Shown one piece after another: positions 45,944-55,712 of a stretch of 64,000 nucleotides of DNA; the stretch's first letter is position 1, and the number at the start of each line of letters is the position of its first letter. Under the pieces are notes generated by a model. That model did no database searches, was not told where the DNA came from, and worked only from the letters and a program-made list of their open reading frames with translations. The stretch is from Dysgonomonas mossii (GTDB taxonomy: Bacteria; Bacteroidota; Bacteroidia; Bacteroidales; Dysgonomonadaceae). Where the stretch lies: the NCBI RefSeq assembly GCF_004569505.1, contig NZ_SPPK01000001.1, positions 1,116,001 to 1,180,000 on the forward strand, written 5' to 3'. Position numbers and translations under genes: made by a program.

Positions 45944-46978
45944 TTATTTCACTTCCCATACATCCTGTTTCATCAGGTAATCTGTAAGCTTACGAACCGG
46001 ATTTTTAGCTTGTACTTCTTTTACTTGCTCTTCTATACCTTGATCGTACGTAGGCTCTTCCACATCACGAATAACACCTAGTGCTAAAGGTAAGCCATTT
46101 TGAGGAGACATCAATCCTAGTTTTAGGTGTAATGTATCATCCTTCGTAGTAGCGTCATGTACCAAAACATCATCGATTGTATAACCATTCTGACCGATAA
46201 TTACATCCTTGATTTGCCAGCCGTCAATTACTAATCCTTTATCTTTGTTTGCACCGAACAGCATCTTTTCTCCATGTTTCAACAAGATTGTACGTTCGGC
46301 TCTCCATGCTCTGTCTACAACATTATCGTGGATTGCATCGTTGAATATTACACAGTTTTGCAATATCTCTACAACAGAAGTGCCTTTATGCTTTGCCGAT
46401 AAAGTCAAAACTTCAGTCGTGTTAGCTAAATCGACATCTATACAACGAGCAAAAAAGGTTCCACGTGCTCCCAGTGCTAATTCTACAGGGTGGAATGGAT
46501 CTTCTACCGTCCCAAAAGGAGAAGACTTAGAAACAAATCCTCTGTCAGATGTTGGTGAGAATTGCCCCTTTGTTAAGCCGTAAATTTTATTGTTTAGTAG
46601 CAAAATGTTAATATCCACATTGCGACGCACTGCATGTATAAAGTGGTTACCTCCGATCGCCAGGCAGTCGCCATCACCGGTAGCAAGCCAAACGGATAGC
46701 TCAGGTTTTGCTGTTTTTACTCCTGTCGCAATGGCAGCCCCACGTCCGTGAATGGTATGGAACCCGTATGTGTTCATATAGTAAGGCAGGCGAGAAGAGC
46801 ATCCGATACCTGATATAACAGCTGTTTTATGAGGCTCTATACCCAACTCAGCCATTGCTTTGTGCAAGCAATTGAGAAGAGCATGGTCTCCGCATCCCGG
46901 ACACCAACGTACATACTGATCGCTTTTATAATCTTTAGCCTGATGAGAAGAGGCCATTTTTAAATTTACATCTATCAT
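45944..46978 (-). CDS. korB: 2-oxoacid:ferredoxin oxidoreductase, beta subunit
   Basis: A 344-residue thiamine-diphosphate-binding subunit of 2-oxoglutarate (or a related 2-oxoacid) ferredoxin oxidoreductase, which makes acyl-CoA, CO2 and reduced ferredoxin. Motifs are WCPGCGDHALL with an iron-sulfur ligand cysteine, SGIGCSSRLPYYMNTYGFHTIHGRG, and the ThDP motif GDGDCLAIGGNHFIHAVRRN ending near NNKIYGLTKGQ. It starts 4 bp after korA. The oxoacid is not proven by sequence, but length and layout match Kor. Confidence 0.92.
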   Translation of the reverse strand: MIDVNLKMASSHQAKDYKSDQYVRWCPGCGDHALLNCLHKAMAELGIEPHKTAVISGIGCSSRLPYYMNTYGFHTIHGRGAAIATGVKTAKPELSVWLATGDGDCLAIGGNHFIHAVRRNVDINILLLNNKIYGLTKGQFSPTSDRGFVSKSSPFGTVEDPFHPVELALGARGTFFARCIDVDLANTTEVLTLSAKHKGTSVVEILQNCVIFNDAIHDNVVDRAWRAERTILLKHGEKMLFGANKDKGLVIDGWQIKDVIIGQNGYTIDDVLVHDATTKDDTLHLKLGLMSPQNGLPLALGVIRDVEEPTYDQGIEEQVKEVQAKNPVRKLTDYLMKQDVWEVK

Positions 46979-46982
46979 AATT

Positions 46983-48830
46983 TTACTCTCCTAACTTCTT
47001 TGTGAATGCTTCAATCAATTCAGAAACAGCGAATGGCTGTCCTTCCACTTTGTTGTAACGTGATACTTGCAATCCGGGGATTTTGTCCACCAAATAGCCT
47101 GCGAATTGACCGTTGTTTAACTCTGCAACAATAATATTTTTAAATTTACGGAGTATCGACTCTGTATTCTTAGGTAATGGACTAATAAATCGGAAATGAG
47201 CTAAAGCCACTTTATGTCCGAGGATATTCATTTTTTCAACTGCTTCTCGCAAATGTCCGTATGTTCCACCCCATCCGATAACCAGTAATTCTGCATCTTC
47301 TCCGCCAATGAGCTCTAGTTGAGGGATTATATCCGCTACTTTATCTACTTTTTGTTGTCTGATATCAGTCATTTTTTGATGGTTAGCTGCGTCGGTAGAG
47401 ATGGCTCCGGTTTTAAAGTCTTTTTCAAGTCCACCAATACGATGTGTATATCCTTCTAAGCCTGCTTCAGCCCAGTAGCGAACCATTGTTTCATCATTAC
47501 GTAACGCACTATTCCATTCGTTGCCTGTGTATTGCGATACGTCATGCGGAGTTATTGTCGGATATTGGTCTAAATCTGGAATGCGCCATGCCGAAGAACC
47601 GTTTGCTATATAACCATCTGTTAACAGGATCACAGGCATAACACGCTCTAATGCGATCTTAGATGCCCAATAGGCCATATCAAAGCAATCTGTAGGACTA
47701 GCTGCTGCCAGTACCACAATAGGACTTTCTCCGTTGCGACCATATAGAGCTTGTCTGAGGTCGGTTTGTTCGGTTTTAGTTGGCAGGCCTGTAGATGGGC
47801 CTCCTCGTTGAACATCGATAACAATAAGTGGCAATTCAGCCATTACAGCCAATCCTATAGCTTCACCTTTGAGGGCTAAACCCGGTCCGGATGTAGATGT
47901 AACTGCTAAGTTACCTGCAAAACTGGCGCCTATAGCCGTACATACACCGGCTATTTCATCTTCTACCTGAATTGCTTTAACTCCTAGCTGTTTAAATTTA
48001 ACAAGTTCTTGCAAAATATCTGTCGCCGGAGTAATGGGGTATGAGCCCAAGAACAGCGGTTTACCAGAATTTTCGGAAGCAGCAATCAGTCCATATGCTG
48101 TTGCTGTATTTCCATTAATATCTATATAGTATCCTTTGTCAATATTTACAGTCTCTACCCTATATGAAGAGATAGACATATTGGTATTATGTCCGTAATT
48201 AAATCCATCGGCTAGTACTTTAAGGTTTGCTTCGACCAAAACCGGTTTCTTTGCAAATTTGTTAGAAAGTATATGGTTAGCTACATCCAATGGACGATTA
48301 AATAACCAGCATACAAGTCCTAATGCAAACATATTTTTACTTCTGACACGAGATTTCATATCCATTTCCATACCTTCGAGGCTACTCTTAGTTAGAGTTG
48401 TTATCGGTACGGAGATTATCTGCTGTGTTGTCAGTCCTAATTCTGTAAATGGATCTTCGGTAGCAAATAGAGCTTTTTCCAAATCACGTTTGCCGAAAGA
48501 GTCTGTATCGATAATTATAACAGAATCTTTTTTCAATGATTTGGCGTTTACTTTCAAAGCAGCAGGGTTCATTGCAACCAAAACATCAGACATATCGCCT
48601 GAGTTGTAAATTTGATTACCTAAATGTACTTGAAAGCCTGAAACTCCATACAGAGTACCTTGAGGTGCTCTGATTTCTGCAGGAAAATCGGGGAATGTAG
48701 CTATCTGATTTCCAAAGATAGCAGAGAGGTTTGAGAAAATGGTTCCGGTTAACTGCATACCATCTCCCGAATCGCCAGAAAAACGTACGACTATGTCTTT
48801 TACGTCCTTAATTTTTACTGTGTTTTGCAT
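46983..48830 (-). CDS. korA: 2-oxoacid:ferredoxin oxidoreductase, alpha (gamma-alpha fused) subunit
   Basis: A 615-residue fused subunit. Residues 1-190 are the gamma domain (VVRFSGDSGDGMQLTG, TFPDFPAEIRAPQGTLYGVSGFQVH). Residues 210-615 are the alpha domain with GSYPITPATDILQEL, VQVEDEIAGVCTAIGASFAG and TSTSGPGLALKGEAIG. It partners KorB, encoded just downstream. No ferredoxin-like delta subunit gene lies upstream, so electrons must pass to a ferredoxin encoded elsewhere. Confidence 0.93.
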   Translation of the reverse strand: MQNTVKIKDVKDIVVRFSGDSGDGMQLTGTIFSNLSAIFGNQIATFPDFPAEIRAPQGTLYGVSGFQVHLGNQIYNSGDMSDVLVAMNPAALKVNAKSLKKDSVIIIDTDSFGKRDLEKALFATEDPFTELGLTTQQIISVPITTLTKSSLEGMEMDMKSRVRSKNMFALGLVCWLFNRPLDVANHILSNKFAKKPVLVEANLKVLADGFNYGHNTNMSISSYRVETVNIDKGYYIDINGNTATAYGLIAASENSGKPLFLGSYPITPATDILQELVKFKQLGVKAIQVEDEIAGVCTAIGASFAGNLAVTSTSGPGLALKGEAIGLAVMAELPLIVIDVQRGGPSTGLPTKTEQTDLRQALYGRNGESPIVVLAAASPTDCFDMAYWASKIALERVMPVILLTDGYIANGSSAWRIPDLDQYPTITPHDVSQYTGNEWNSALRNDETMVRYWAEAGLEGYTHRIGGLEKDFKTGAISTDAANHQKMTDIRQQKVDKVADIIPQLELIGGEDAELLVIGWGGTYGHLREAVEKMNILGHKVALAHFRFISPLPKNTESILRKFKNIIVAELNNGQFAGYLVDKIPGLQVSRYNKVEGQPFAVSELIEAFTKKLGE

Positions 48831-49057
48831 TACTTACTTTAATAACAGATAGTATTTATTTAATCTTAAACAAAGGAAAAAAGTATTCATGAATAAACAA
48901 ACTTATTTATATGAAAAATATCAAAATAATACTACTTTGTTGATAAAACTTTTCTATGTTCGGATAGGCTAAACTAATAGAGTTCTTATATTTAAAAATA
49001 AATTACGTTTTTCTATATTTTTTAGAGAAAAAGCATAGTTGGATTTCTTTTTTTATG

Positions 49058-49726
49058 TCATTCAACAAATTGAGAACAATACTCAACAGCCTTTTTTACA
49101 TCTTCAATATTTTTGAAATCAAGATTTGATTCCTTTAGTTGCTCTTTTATCTCAAGCTCATGCTTTTTAAATATTTTTGCTAAAGAGTCAAAAGAGTTGA
49201 ATTTCTGGAATTTTCCTTTTATTTTTAAAAAATATGAATTTTTAGGTTGCTTTACAACGTCTTTACCTAATACCAAATCAGGGGTGTGACCATTGAAGTC
49301 CTGATTTATATTTTTCATTTCAGTAGAGGAGTTGTTGACAGACCTCATACCATAAGCTCCTGTTTTTCCTTTAGATATAAAACTAGAGTACCATTTTATA
49401 TATAATGGTAAGGTTTCTGAATTAAGTTTTACTTTTTCATAAAACTCATCGTTTTTTATATGTTCAAAGACTCGGTCATTGATATTAATAAACGATATAA
49501 GGGAGGGGTTCGCTAGCTCCATAATGACGTTATTATCTCCCATAAATACCATTTTCCCTGTAAATATATTATAATTGAAGGAGGCTGTAGTTGTGCTTCC
49601 CTTCTTGTATATTACTTTTCCTTTCTCAAATTTTTCAAATAGAAATTTAGAATCCGAGTCATCTTGTGCATATGACAACATCGGCAGAAGTATCAGGCAT
49701 AGAATTGTAAAATGTTTATTTTTCAT
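49058..49726 (-). CDS. Hypothetical secreted protein
   Basis: A 222-residue protein with a clear signal peptide (KHFTILCLILLPMLSYAQDD). The mature part has alternating beta strands (YKKGSTTTASFNYNIFTGKMVFMGDNN) and a charged helical C-terminus. It resembles unnamed Bacteroidota periplasmic proteins, but I cannot assign a family. It stands alone between korA and glpE on the minus strand. Confidence 0.68.
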   Translation of the reverse strand: MKNKHFTILCLILLPMLSYAQDDSDSKFLFEKFEKGKVIYKKGSTTTASFNYNIFTGKMVFMGDNNVIMELANPSLISFININDRVFEHIKNDEFYEKVKLNSETLPLYIKWYSSFISKGKTGAYGMRSVNNSSTEMKNINQDFNGHTPDLVLGKDVVKQPKNSYFLKIKGKFQKFNSFDSLAKIFKKHELEIKEQLKESNLDFKNIEDVKKAVEYCSQFVE

Positions 49727-49828
49727 CGATATGGCTGGTTTAAATTAATAATATGAATATTACACATCCTATATACATAATCAGTTCAGGATGTATACAA
49801 AGGTGATTGTCTCGAGAAAACTGTAAGC

Positions 49829-50137
49829 TCAGCTTTTTATTTCTTGTTCCTTCCACTCTTCATATCCTCCATCAATGCTATATACATCAGAGAATCCTTG
49901 TTGCGATAAAAAATCTGCCGCTAGTTGGCTACTGTTACCATGGTAACAAATAACTAATACCGGAGTATCTTTCTCGGTCTCGGATAGAAATTTCGGCAGC
50001 GATGATTGGGTAAGGTTTATTGCTTGGTCATCATGAGAAAGGCTAAAACTTAGCTCATCTCTGATATCTACAAGTACTGCGTGATTCTCAACCAATAATG
50101 CTTTAGCTTGAGAGGGATTGATATGTTTAAATGCCAT
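49829..50137 (-). CDS. glpE: GlpE-type thiosulfate sulfurtransferase (rhodanese)
   Basis: A 102-residue cytoplasmic single-domain rhodanese close to E. coli GlpE: VLVDIRDELSFSLSH, NLTQSSL, the active-site loop VICYHGNSS with persulfide-forming C64, and SIDGGYEEWK. It transfers sulfane sulfur from thiosulfate to cyanide or thioredoxin in vitro. The second rhodanese in the window (40220-40588) is exported and has a different active-site loop. It follows the symporter gene by about 40 bp on the same strand and may be cotranscribed. Confidence 0.9.
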   Translation of the reverse strand: MAFKHINPSQAKALLVENHAVLVDIRDELSFSLSHDDQAINLTQSSLPKFLSETEKDTPVLVICYHGNSSQLAADFLSQQGFSDVYSIDGGYEEWKEQEIKS

Positions 50138-50180
50138 AATAGTCTACTTCTTTAATTTTATATATACTATTATAACAAAA

Positions 50181-51635
50181 CTATACGGATGTTGTTTGTT
50201 TATCCTGCTTCAGGCACAATAATCCAATAGCAGTTAGCAGCCCGTTAAGTAATAATATTTCATATCCTACTGTGTAAGAAAATAACCTTAGGGAAAGGAA
50301 TTCAATGAGATAGCTTAATGCCGGTGCAAGTATGCATATGTATGGCACATACTTGTCTCGTATGCTAACTTTTGAGAAAAGACCGAAGAAAAATAATCCT
50401 AACAATGGTCCATAGGTATATGATGCTACTTTGTAAATAGTATCCAATACGTTTTCTTGATGAATAGAATTTATGATAAGGATTACCAGTAAAAATGCCA
50501 AACTCACAAGTTGATGTACTCTTTTTCTTATTTTCTTTGCTTGCTCTTCATTATCTCGTTTGATATTAAGGATATCTATACATACAGATGTTGTTAATGC
50601 AGTTAATGCCGAGTCTGCACTGGAGAAGGCGGCGGCAATTATACCGATCGTGAAAAATATAAGTACGGGAAAACCTAAATATTCGGTTGCCATAACAGGC
50701 AATATCTGATCGGAATGTTGGGGCAGGGTGATATTAAATTGGCTTGCAAACAATATAAGTAAGACACCCAAAGATAAAAATAACAGATTGATGGGGATAA
50801 AAGCAAATCCGTATGTTACCATGTTCTTTTGTGCATCTTTCAGACTCTTGCATGTTAAGTTCTTCTGCATCATATCCTGATCAAGTCCTGTCATTACAAT
50901 TGTAATGAATACTCCGCTAAGGAATTGTTTGAAAAAGTTTTGACGGGAAGCCCAATCGTCAAAAACAAATATGCGAGAATGTTCGTTGTTGCTAATCACA
51001 TTTACTGCTTGTGATATATCTAAGTCCATCTTTGATGCAACCTGCCATATTATGAGTATAACACCCAGTATCAGAGATGAAGTTTGTAGTGTGTCTGTCC
51101 ATATAATGGTCTTGATGCCACTGCGGAATGTATATGCCCAGATGAGTAGGATGATGCCGGTAACCGTAACAAAGAATGGTATATGCCATTGATCGAAAAC
51201 AAGTGTTTGCAATATGATAGCTACTAGGTATAGGCGTGCGGCAGCTCCGATGATTTTAGATAAGATAAAAAAAGAAGCTCCTGTTTTATATGAATAAAAA
51301 CCAAAGCGCTTCTCTAAATAACCATATATGGTCGTGAGATTTAGCTTGTAATAGAGGGGGAGTAATATGAAGGCTACGATGAAATATCCAATGGTGAAAC
51401 CAAACACCATTTGCATGTATGTCATATCAAATTTACCAACCATTCCCGGAACAGATACAAAAGTTACTCCGGAGATAGATGTGCCAACCATCGCTATGGC
51501 AACTACAAACCAGGGAGATTGCCTATTCCCTAAAAAGAATGCTTCATTATCACTGCTTTTTTTACTTACAAAATGAGAAATAACCAATAGCGTCGTAAAA
51601 TAGACTGCAATAATAACAAGTATGTATATCCCCAT
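50181..51635 (-). CDS. Sodium:solute symporter (SSS family)
   Basis: A 484-residue inner-membrane transporter with about 13 helices. The N-terminus has FLGNRQSPWFVVAIAMVGTSISGVTFV, the conserved first core helix and sodium-site region. SSADSALTALTTSV is the TM8 motif with the sodium-coordinating Ser/Thr. It belongs to the SSS/solute carrier 5 family that imports sugars, sialic acids, amino acids or vitamins with Na+. The substrate cannot be determined here, and no catabolic genes flank it to help. Confidence 0.9.
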   Translation of the reverse strand: MGIYILVIIAVYFTTLLVISHFVSKKSSDNEAFFLGNRQSPWFVVAIAMVGTSISGVTFVSVPGMVGKFDMTYMQMVFGFTIGYFIVAFILLPLYYKLNLTTIYGYLEKRFGFYSYKTGASFFILSKIIGAAARLYLVAIILQTLVFDQWHIPFFVTVTGIILLIWAYTFRSGIKTIIWTDTLQTSSLILGVILIIWQVASKMDLDISQAVNVISNNEHSRIFVFDDWASRQNFFKQFLSGVFITIVMTGLDQDMMQKNLTCKSLKDAQKNMVTYGFAFIPINLLFLSLGVLLILFASQFNITLPQHSDQILPVMATEYLGFPVLIFFTIGIIAAAFSSADSALTALTTSVCIDILNIKRDNEEQAKKIRKRVHQLVSLAFLLVILIINSIHQENVLDTIYKVASYTYGPLLGLFFFGLFSKVSIRDKYVPYICILAPALSYLIEFLSLRLFSYTVGYEILLLNGLLTAIGLLCLKQDKQTTSV

Positions 51636-52197
51636 AAGATGATTAGCTATATATTCTTTATATATTCCTGTAAAACGATTCTATGTAGACAGTATTGTTT
51701 ACAAAGCCAATGTCAGTCATCTTTATATTTGCCAATGTAGAAAAATACAATTAGAAGTGACAATTTGGCATAGGCTTATGTCTGAATCAATTATTTAGGT
51801 CTTGCTTAAAGTAATTAAGCAGGGCTAAAGGTAAGAAATAAAGAAGTTGAAAATAATTCGTTGAATATATTTTTTTGAAAATGATTATTTATAAACAAGT
51901 AAGTATGATAAAGGCTTATGTTATTATGTGCTGAGTATTTCCTGATTTAACCTCTTTTGCTAGACCTTTTTCAACGTTAATGATATGCTATATTATTTGG
52001 AATAAAAAGGCACTGTTTGATTATAAATCAGACAAAAAGTCGGCCCCAATTGTTAAAATAATAATAAAGGATTTTTACTCGGTTAAAAGTGTTAAAAAAT
52101 AATCTTATCTTGCATCAAGTGTACAGTTTTTGTATTTAAATTTGAAAATAAATTGAACGACAATAATCAGTTATTAAACAATTAAAGATACTTGCAT
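51636..52197. other. Intergenic region upstream of the HtrA gene
   Basis: About 560 bp, A+T-rich, with no supported coding sequence. A near-consensus element (TATCTTGC) about 90 bp before the HtrA ATG may be its promoter. Nothing else is recognisable. Confidence 0.45.
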
Positions 52198-53709
52198 ATG
52201 AAAAAGATTTGGAAAAATATTTCAACCTATGCTTTGGTTGCATTAGTGAGTATAGGTGCTACTTATGGTATGTATACCTTTATGGATCATCGTAGAGGAT
52301 ATAGTTCAGCCGACTTTTATAATTATGGGGGAGAGTTTAATCAGAAAGGAGTTCATCTGGCCAGTTTGACCGCCGAAGGATACCCTGATTTTACGAAGGC
52401 GGCTGAGAATTCGGTACATGCTGTAGTGCATATAAAATCAACCGTAAAATCACAGGCTCCTGCGCAGGGGCGTCAAAGGGCAATCGATCCATTCGAATAC
52501 TTTTTCGGATTTGGTGATAGAGGTCAGGATTTTGGTACCCCCCAGCCTAGTGTAGGCTTTGGTTCTGGTGTTATTATCTCAAAGGATGGTTACATTGTTA
52601 CTAACAATCACGTTATAGACAAGGCAAATGAGATAGAAGTAACATTAAATGACAATAGAAAGTTTACGGCTAAACTAATCGGTACAGACCCGCAGACAGA
52701 TATCGCCTTGCTGAAAATAGAAGGGAATGAATTTGCATATATACCATTTGGCAATTCAGATAACCTGAAAGTCGGAGAATGGGTATTGGCAGTAGGAAAT
52801 CCTTTTAATCTGACATCTACAGTAACCGCCGGGATTGTAAGCGCTAAAGGTCGTGGTGGCATTGGTGCAAATAGTGGAGACATCCAGTCGTTTATACAGA
52901 CAGATGCTGCTATTAACAGAGGAAACAGTGGTGGTGCGCTTGTAAATACAAACGGAGAACTAGTCGGTATCAACACTGCCATCTATTCACAAACTGGTGA
53001 CTTTGCCGGATATGGTTTTGCTGTTCCGATCTCTATCGCAGGAAAAGTTGTGGCAGATATAAAAGAATATGGTACTGTGCAACGTGCTGTGTTGGGTGTT
53101 ATGATTCAAGATATCTCTGTAGCGAAAGAGGCTAATCCGGACAAGACAAAAGGTCTTAAAGCAAATGAAGGTGCTTATGTTGGTGGTTTTGCAGAAATGA
53201 GTCCGGCCAAACAAGCAGGATTAGAAGAAGGTGATGTGATTACAGCTATCAATGGCGTGAAGGTTAAGGGAGTGAGTGAACTTCAAGATCAGGTAAACAG
53301 GTTCCGTCCGGGAGATAAGGTGAAAGTAGATATAATCCGTGGAAGCTCTACTAAGACCTACGATGTTACACTCAAAAACAGTTCGGGCAATACATCTGTA
53401 GTCAAAAAAGGTGACGGTATAGCTGCTGTAGGTGCTGCGTTTAAAGAACTGTCGGCAGACAAGAAGAAAGACCTGGGCGTAAGCTATGGTGTTGAAGTAG
53501 CAGGTGTTGATAATGGTGGCAAATTCTACAAAGAAGGGATAAGCAAAGGTTTTATTATTCAGAAGATAAATAATCAACCTGTATCATCTCCAAGTCAGGT
53601 AGAAAACATTATTACATCAACAGCAGGAAGTCAGGATAAAGTATTGTTCATATCCGGGATAACCCCATCCGGTGCAAGGAAATATTATGCGGTAGATCTT
53701 AGCGAATAA
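52198..53709 (+). CDS. degP: HtrA/DegP-family periplasmic serine protease
   Basis: A 503-residue envelope protease/chaperone that degrades or refolds damaged exported proteins. An N-terminal signal anchor (about 6-24) precedes the trypsin-like domain with the full triad H138 (NNHVID), D168 (PQTDIALLK) and S244 (RGNSGGA). Two PDZ domains follow (about 290-385 and 410-500). ATG 52198 is the start; the in-frame TTG two codons earlier is rejected. It is monocistronic, with a strong terminator 22 bp after the stop. Confidence 0.94.
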   Translation: MKKIWKNISTYALVALVSIGATYGMYTFMDHRRGYSSADFYNYGGEFNQKGVHLASLTAEGYPDFTKAAENSVHAVVHIKSTVKSQAPAQGRQRAIDPFEYFFGFGDRGQDFGTPQPSVGFGSGVIISKDGYIVTNNHVIDKANEIEVTLNDNRKFTAKLIGTDPQTDIALLKIEGNEFAYIPFGNSDNLKVGEWVLAVGNPFNLTSTVTAGIVSAKGRGGIGANSGDIQSFIQTDAAINRGNSGGALVNTNGELVGINTAIYSQTGDFAGYGFAVPISIAGKVVADIKEYGTVQRAVLGVMIQDISVAKEANPDKTKGLKANEGAYVGGFAEMSPAKQAGLEEGDVITAINGVKVKGVSELQDQVNRFRPGDKVKVDIIRGSSTKTYDVTLKNSSGNTSVVKKGDGIAAVGAAFKELSADKKKDLGVSYGVEVAGVDNGGKFYKEGISKGFIIQKINNQPVSSPSQVENIITSTAGSQDKVLFISGITPSGARKYYAVDLSE

Positions 53710-53730
53710 GTATCATATTCGTATTAAAAT

Positions 53731-53780
53731 ATAAATAACGCTTAAGTTCAAAACAATAATGTTACTTAAGCGTTATTTAT
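53731..53780 (+). terminator. Terminator of the HtrA gene
   Basis: A 17-bp perfect stem (53731-53747 with 53764-53780, core AACGCTTAAGT) with a 16-nt loop and T-rich end. Confidence 0.82.
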
Positions 53781-53890
53781 ATGTATAAACTTTATAAAGT
53801 ACAAAATAATTATTCTGTTTAATAAGTATTATTTAAGTCATTCAACAATAAAACCAGACTGTTGATGGTGGCTATCTAGTATTTTTTTAC

Positions 53891-53898
53891 TATATTTG
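53891..53898 (+). promoter_or_regulatory. -7 promoter element of rpoD
   Basis: TATATTTG matches TAnnTTTG and lies 38 bp upstream of the rpoD ATG. A convincing -33 TTTG at the right spacing is absent. Confidence 0.45.
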
Positions 53899-53936
53899 CA
53901 AACATTTTTGGGGTATTTTATTATACATATCTGTAT

Positions 53937-54797
53937 ATGAGGCAGTTAAAGATTACAAAGTCAATTACTAATCGCGAGAGCGCGTCATTAGACAAGTATT
54001 TACAAGAAATTGGTCGTGAAGATCTAATTACGGTTGAGGAGGAAGTAGAGTTAGCACAGGCTATTAAAAAAGGTGACCGTGCAGCACTCGAAAAACTTAC
54101 TAGAGCCAATCTTAGATTCGTGGTATCTGTTGCAAAACAATACCAAAATCAAGGATTAAGTTTGCCCGACCTAATTAATGAGGGAAATTTGGGACTAATC
54201 AAAGCTGCGGAAAAATTCGACGAAACCAGAGGGTTTAAATTTATCAGTTATGCGGTATGGTGGATTCGCCAATCTATATTGCAAGCTTTAGCGGAACAAT
54301 CGCGTATCGTACGCCTTCCGCTCAATCAGGTAGGCTCGCTGAATAAGATCAGCAAGGCATTCTCTAAGTTTGAGCAGGAAAACGAACGCAAGCCATCGGC
54401 AGAAGAGCTAGCAGAGCAATTAGATATACCGGTTGATAAAATCGCCGATTCGCTGAAAGTCTCAGGACGACACATTTCGATGGATGCTCCTTTTGTTGAA
54501 GGAGAGGACAACAGCCTGTTAGATGTACTTGTAAATGATGACGCCCCAATTGCAGACCGTAAGTTGATAAACGAATCGCTCCAGCAGGAGATCGAACGTG
54601 CATTATCAACATTGACAGAAAGAGAAAGTGAGATTATCAAAATGTTCTTCGGTATTGGGTATCAAGAAATGACCCTTGAAGAAATTGGTGATAAGTTTCA
54701 ATTGACACGTGAGCGTGTACGTCAAATCAAGGAGAAAGCAATTAAGCGTTTAAGACAAAATTCGAGAAGCAAATTATTGAAAAGTTACCTAGGCTAA
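53937..54797 (+). CDS. rpoD: RNA polymerase primary sigma factor RpoD
   Basis: A 286-residue short-form primary sigma factor as in all Bacteroidota; it lacks the long region 1.1 and non-conserved insert of E. coli sigma70. Region 1.2 ([20 protein letters not shown]), region 2 ([20 protein letters not shown], then [20 protein letters not shown]), region 3 and region 4 with the helix-turn-helix ([21 protein letters not shown]) are all intact. It recognises the TAnnTTTG promoters seen through this window. Confidence 0.97.
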   Translation: MRQLKITKSITNRESASLDKYLQEIGREDLITVEEEVELAQAIKKGDRAALEKLTRANLRFVVSVAKQYQNQGLSLPDLINEGNLGLIKAAEKFDETRGFKFISYAVWWIRQSILQALAEQSRIVRLPLNQVGSLNKISKAFSKFEQENERKPSAEELAEQLDIPVDKIADSLKVSGRHISMDAPFVEGEDNSLLDVLVNDDAPIADRKLINESLQQEIERALSTLTERESEIIKMFFGIGYQEMTLEEIGDKFQLTRERVRQIKEKAIKRLRQNSRSKLLKSYLG

Positions 54798-54825
54798 AAA
54801 TAAATAGTCGGGTATTAAAAATTAT

Positions 54826-54857
54826 AAAGGGAATTAGTTTTACTAATTCCCTTTTTT
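54826..54857. terminator. Bidirectional terminator between rpoD and rubrerythrin
   Basis: A 13-bp perfect stem (54826-54838 with 54842-54854, AAAGGGAATTAGT core) with a 3-nt loop and a long T run on the plus strand. It lies between convergent genes. Confidence 0.87.
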
Positions 54858-54890
54858 CTTTTTTTGTCAAACCAAATTAGAATTTCTTTT

Positions 54891-55469
54891 TTAGAAATTC
54901 CATTTAAGTGGCTCGAAATAAGCCTGTGGGTGAAGACAAGCTGGACAGGTCTTGGGTGCTACCTTGCTTTTGATTACAAATCCACAGTTGCGGCATTGCC
55001 AGTCGATAGCTTCTTCACGAGAGAAAACGCCATTGCTTTGTACACGAGCCAATAGCGCTTTGTAACGGTCTTCGTGCATGTTTTCTACTTTGGCTATCAT
55101 TCGGTACATTACTGCAATTTCTTTGAATCCCTCTTTCTCTGCTATTTCAGCAAATGCAGGATAATCAATAGCCCATTCTTCATGTTCTCCGGCTGCTGCT
55201 TCAATTAAATTTTCTTCGGTAGTACCAACTTTTCCGGCAGGATACATGGCTGTTATTTCAACCATACCGCCTTCTAGAAATTTAAACATACGTTTTGCAT
55301 GTTCTTTTTCCTGATCTGCTGTTTCGAGGAATATTGCTGCTATTTGCTCATATCCTTCTTTCTTCGCAGTGCTTGCAAACATTGTGTAACGCATTCTTGC
55401 CTGTGATTCTCCGGCAAAAGATTTGAGTAGGCATTTTTCTGTTTCTGTGCCTTTAATACTTTTTTCCAT
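54891..55469 (-). CDS. Rubrerythrin
   Basis: A 192-residue non-heme iron protein that reduces hydrogen peroxide in anaerobes. The four-helix diiron domain carries SFAGESQARMRY, FLETADQEKEHAKR, EHEEWAIDYPAFAEIAEKEG and ENMHEDRY, giving the Glu/His ligands. The C-terminal rubredoxin domain has two C-x-x-C pairs (CRNCG and CPACLHP) for the single iron that supplies electrons. A minus-strand -7 element TAAATTTG lies at 55504-55511. It indicates an anaerobic or microaerophilic host exposed to oxygen stress. Confidence 0.95.
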   Translation of the reverse strand: MEKSIKGTETEKCLLKSFAGESQARMRYTMFASTAKKEGYEQIAAIFLETADQEKEHAKRMFKFLEGGMVEITAMYPAGKVGTTEENLIEAAAGEHEEWAIDYPAFAEIAEKEGFKEIAVMYRMIAKVENMHEDRYKALLARVQSNGVFSREEAIDWQCRNCGFVIKSKVAPKTCPACLHPQAYFEPLKWNF

Positions 55470-55712
55470 AACCTTGATGATAGTTTAAAAAAAATGATTT
55501 TTACAAATTTAATATTTAAAATCCTTTTCTAAGAAAGAATTCAAATGATTTTATACCTTTGTGCCCTGAAAATTGAACTTCAAGACTTGTTATTACATAA
55601 TTGGAAGAAGCGAGTATAAGTGCTTAGTCTAAATATTGTAATTTCAGAATATTAGATTTTTTATGTATTTTATAGCAAATAATAAATCACATTAATCCAT
55701 TCCTCGTTTGTT

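Noticed and set aside
52192..52197. TTG start two codons upstream of the HtrA ATG
   Set aside because: The ATG at 52198 begins directly before a normal basic-plus-hydrophobic signal segment, and TTG starts are rare in this phylum.
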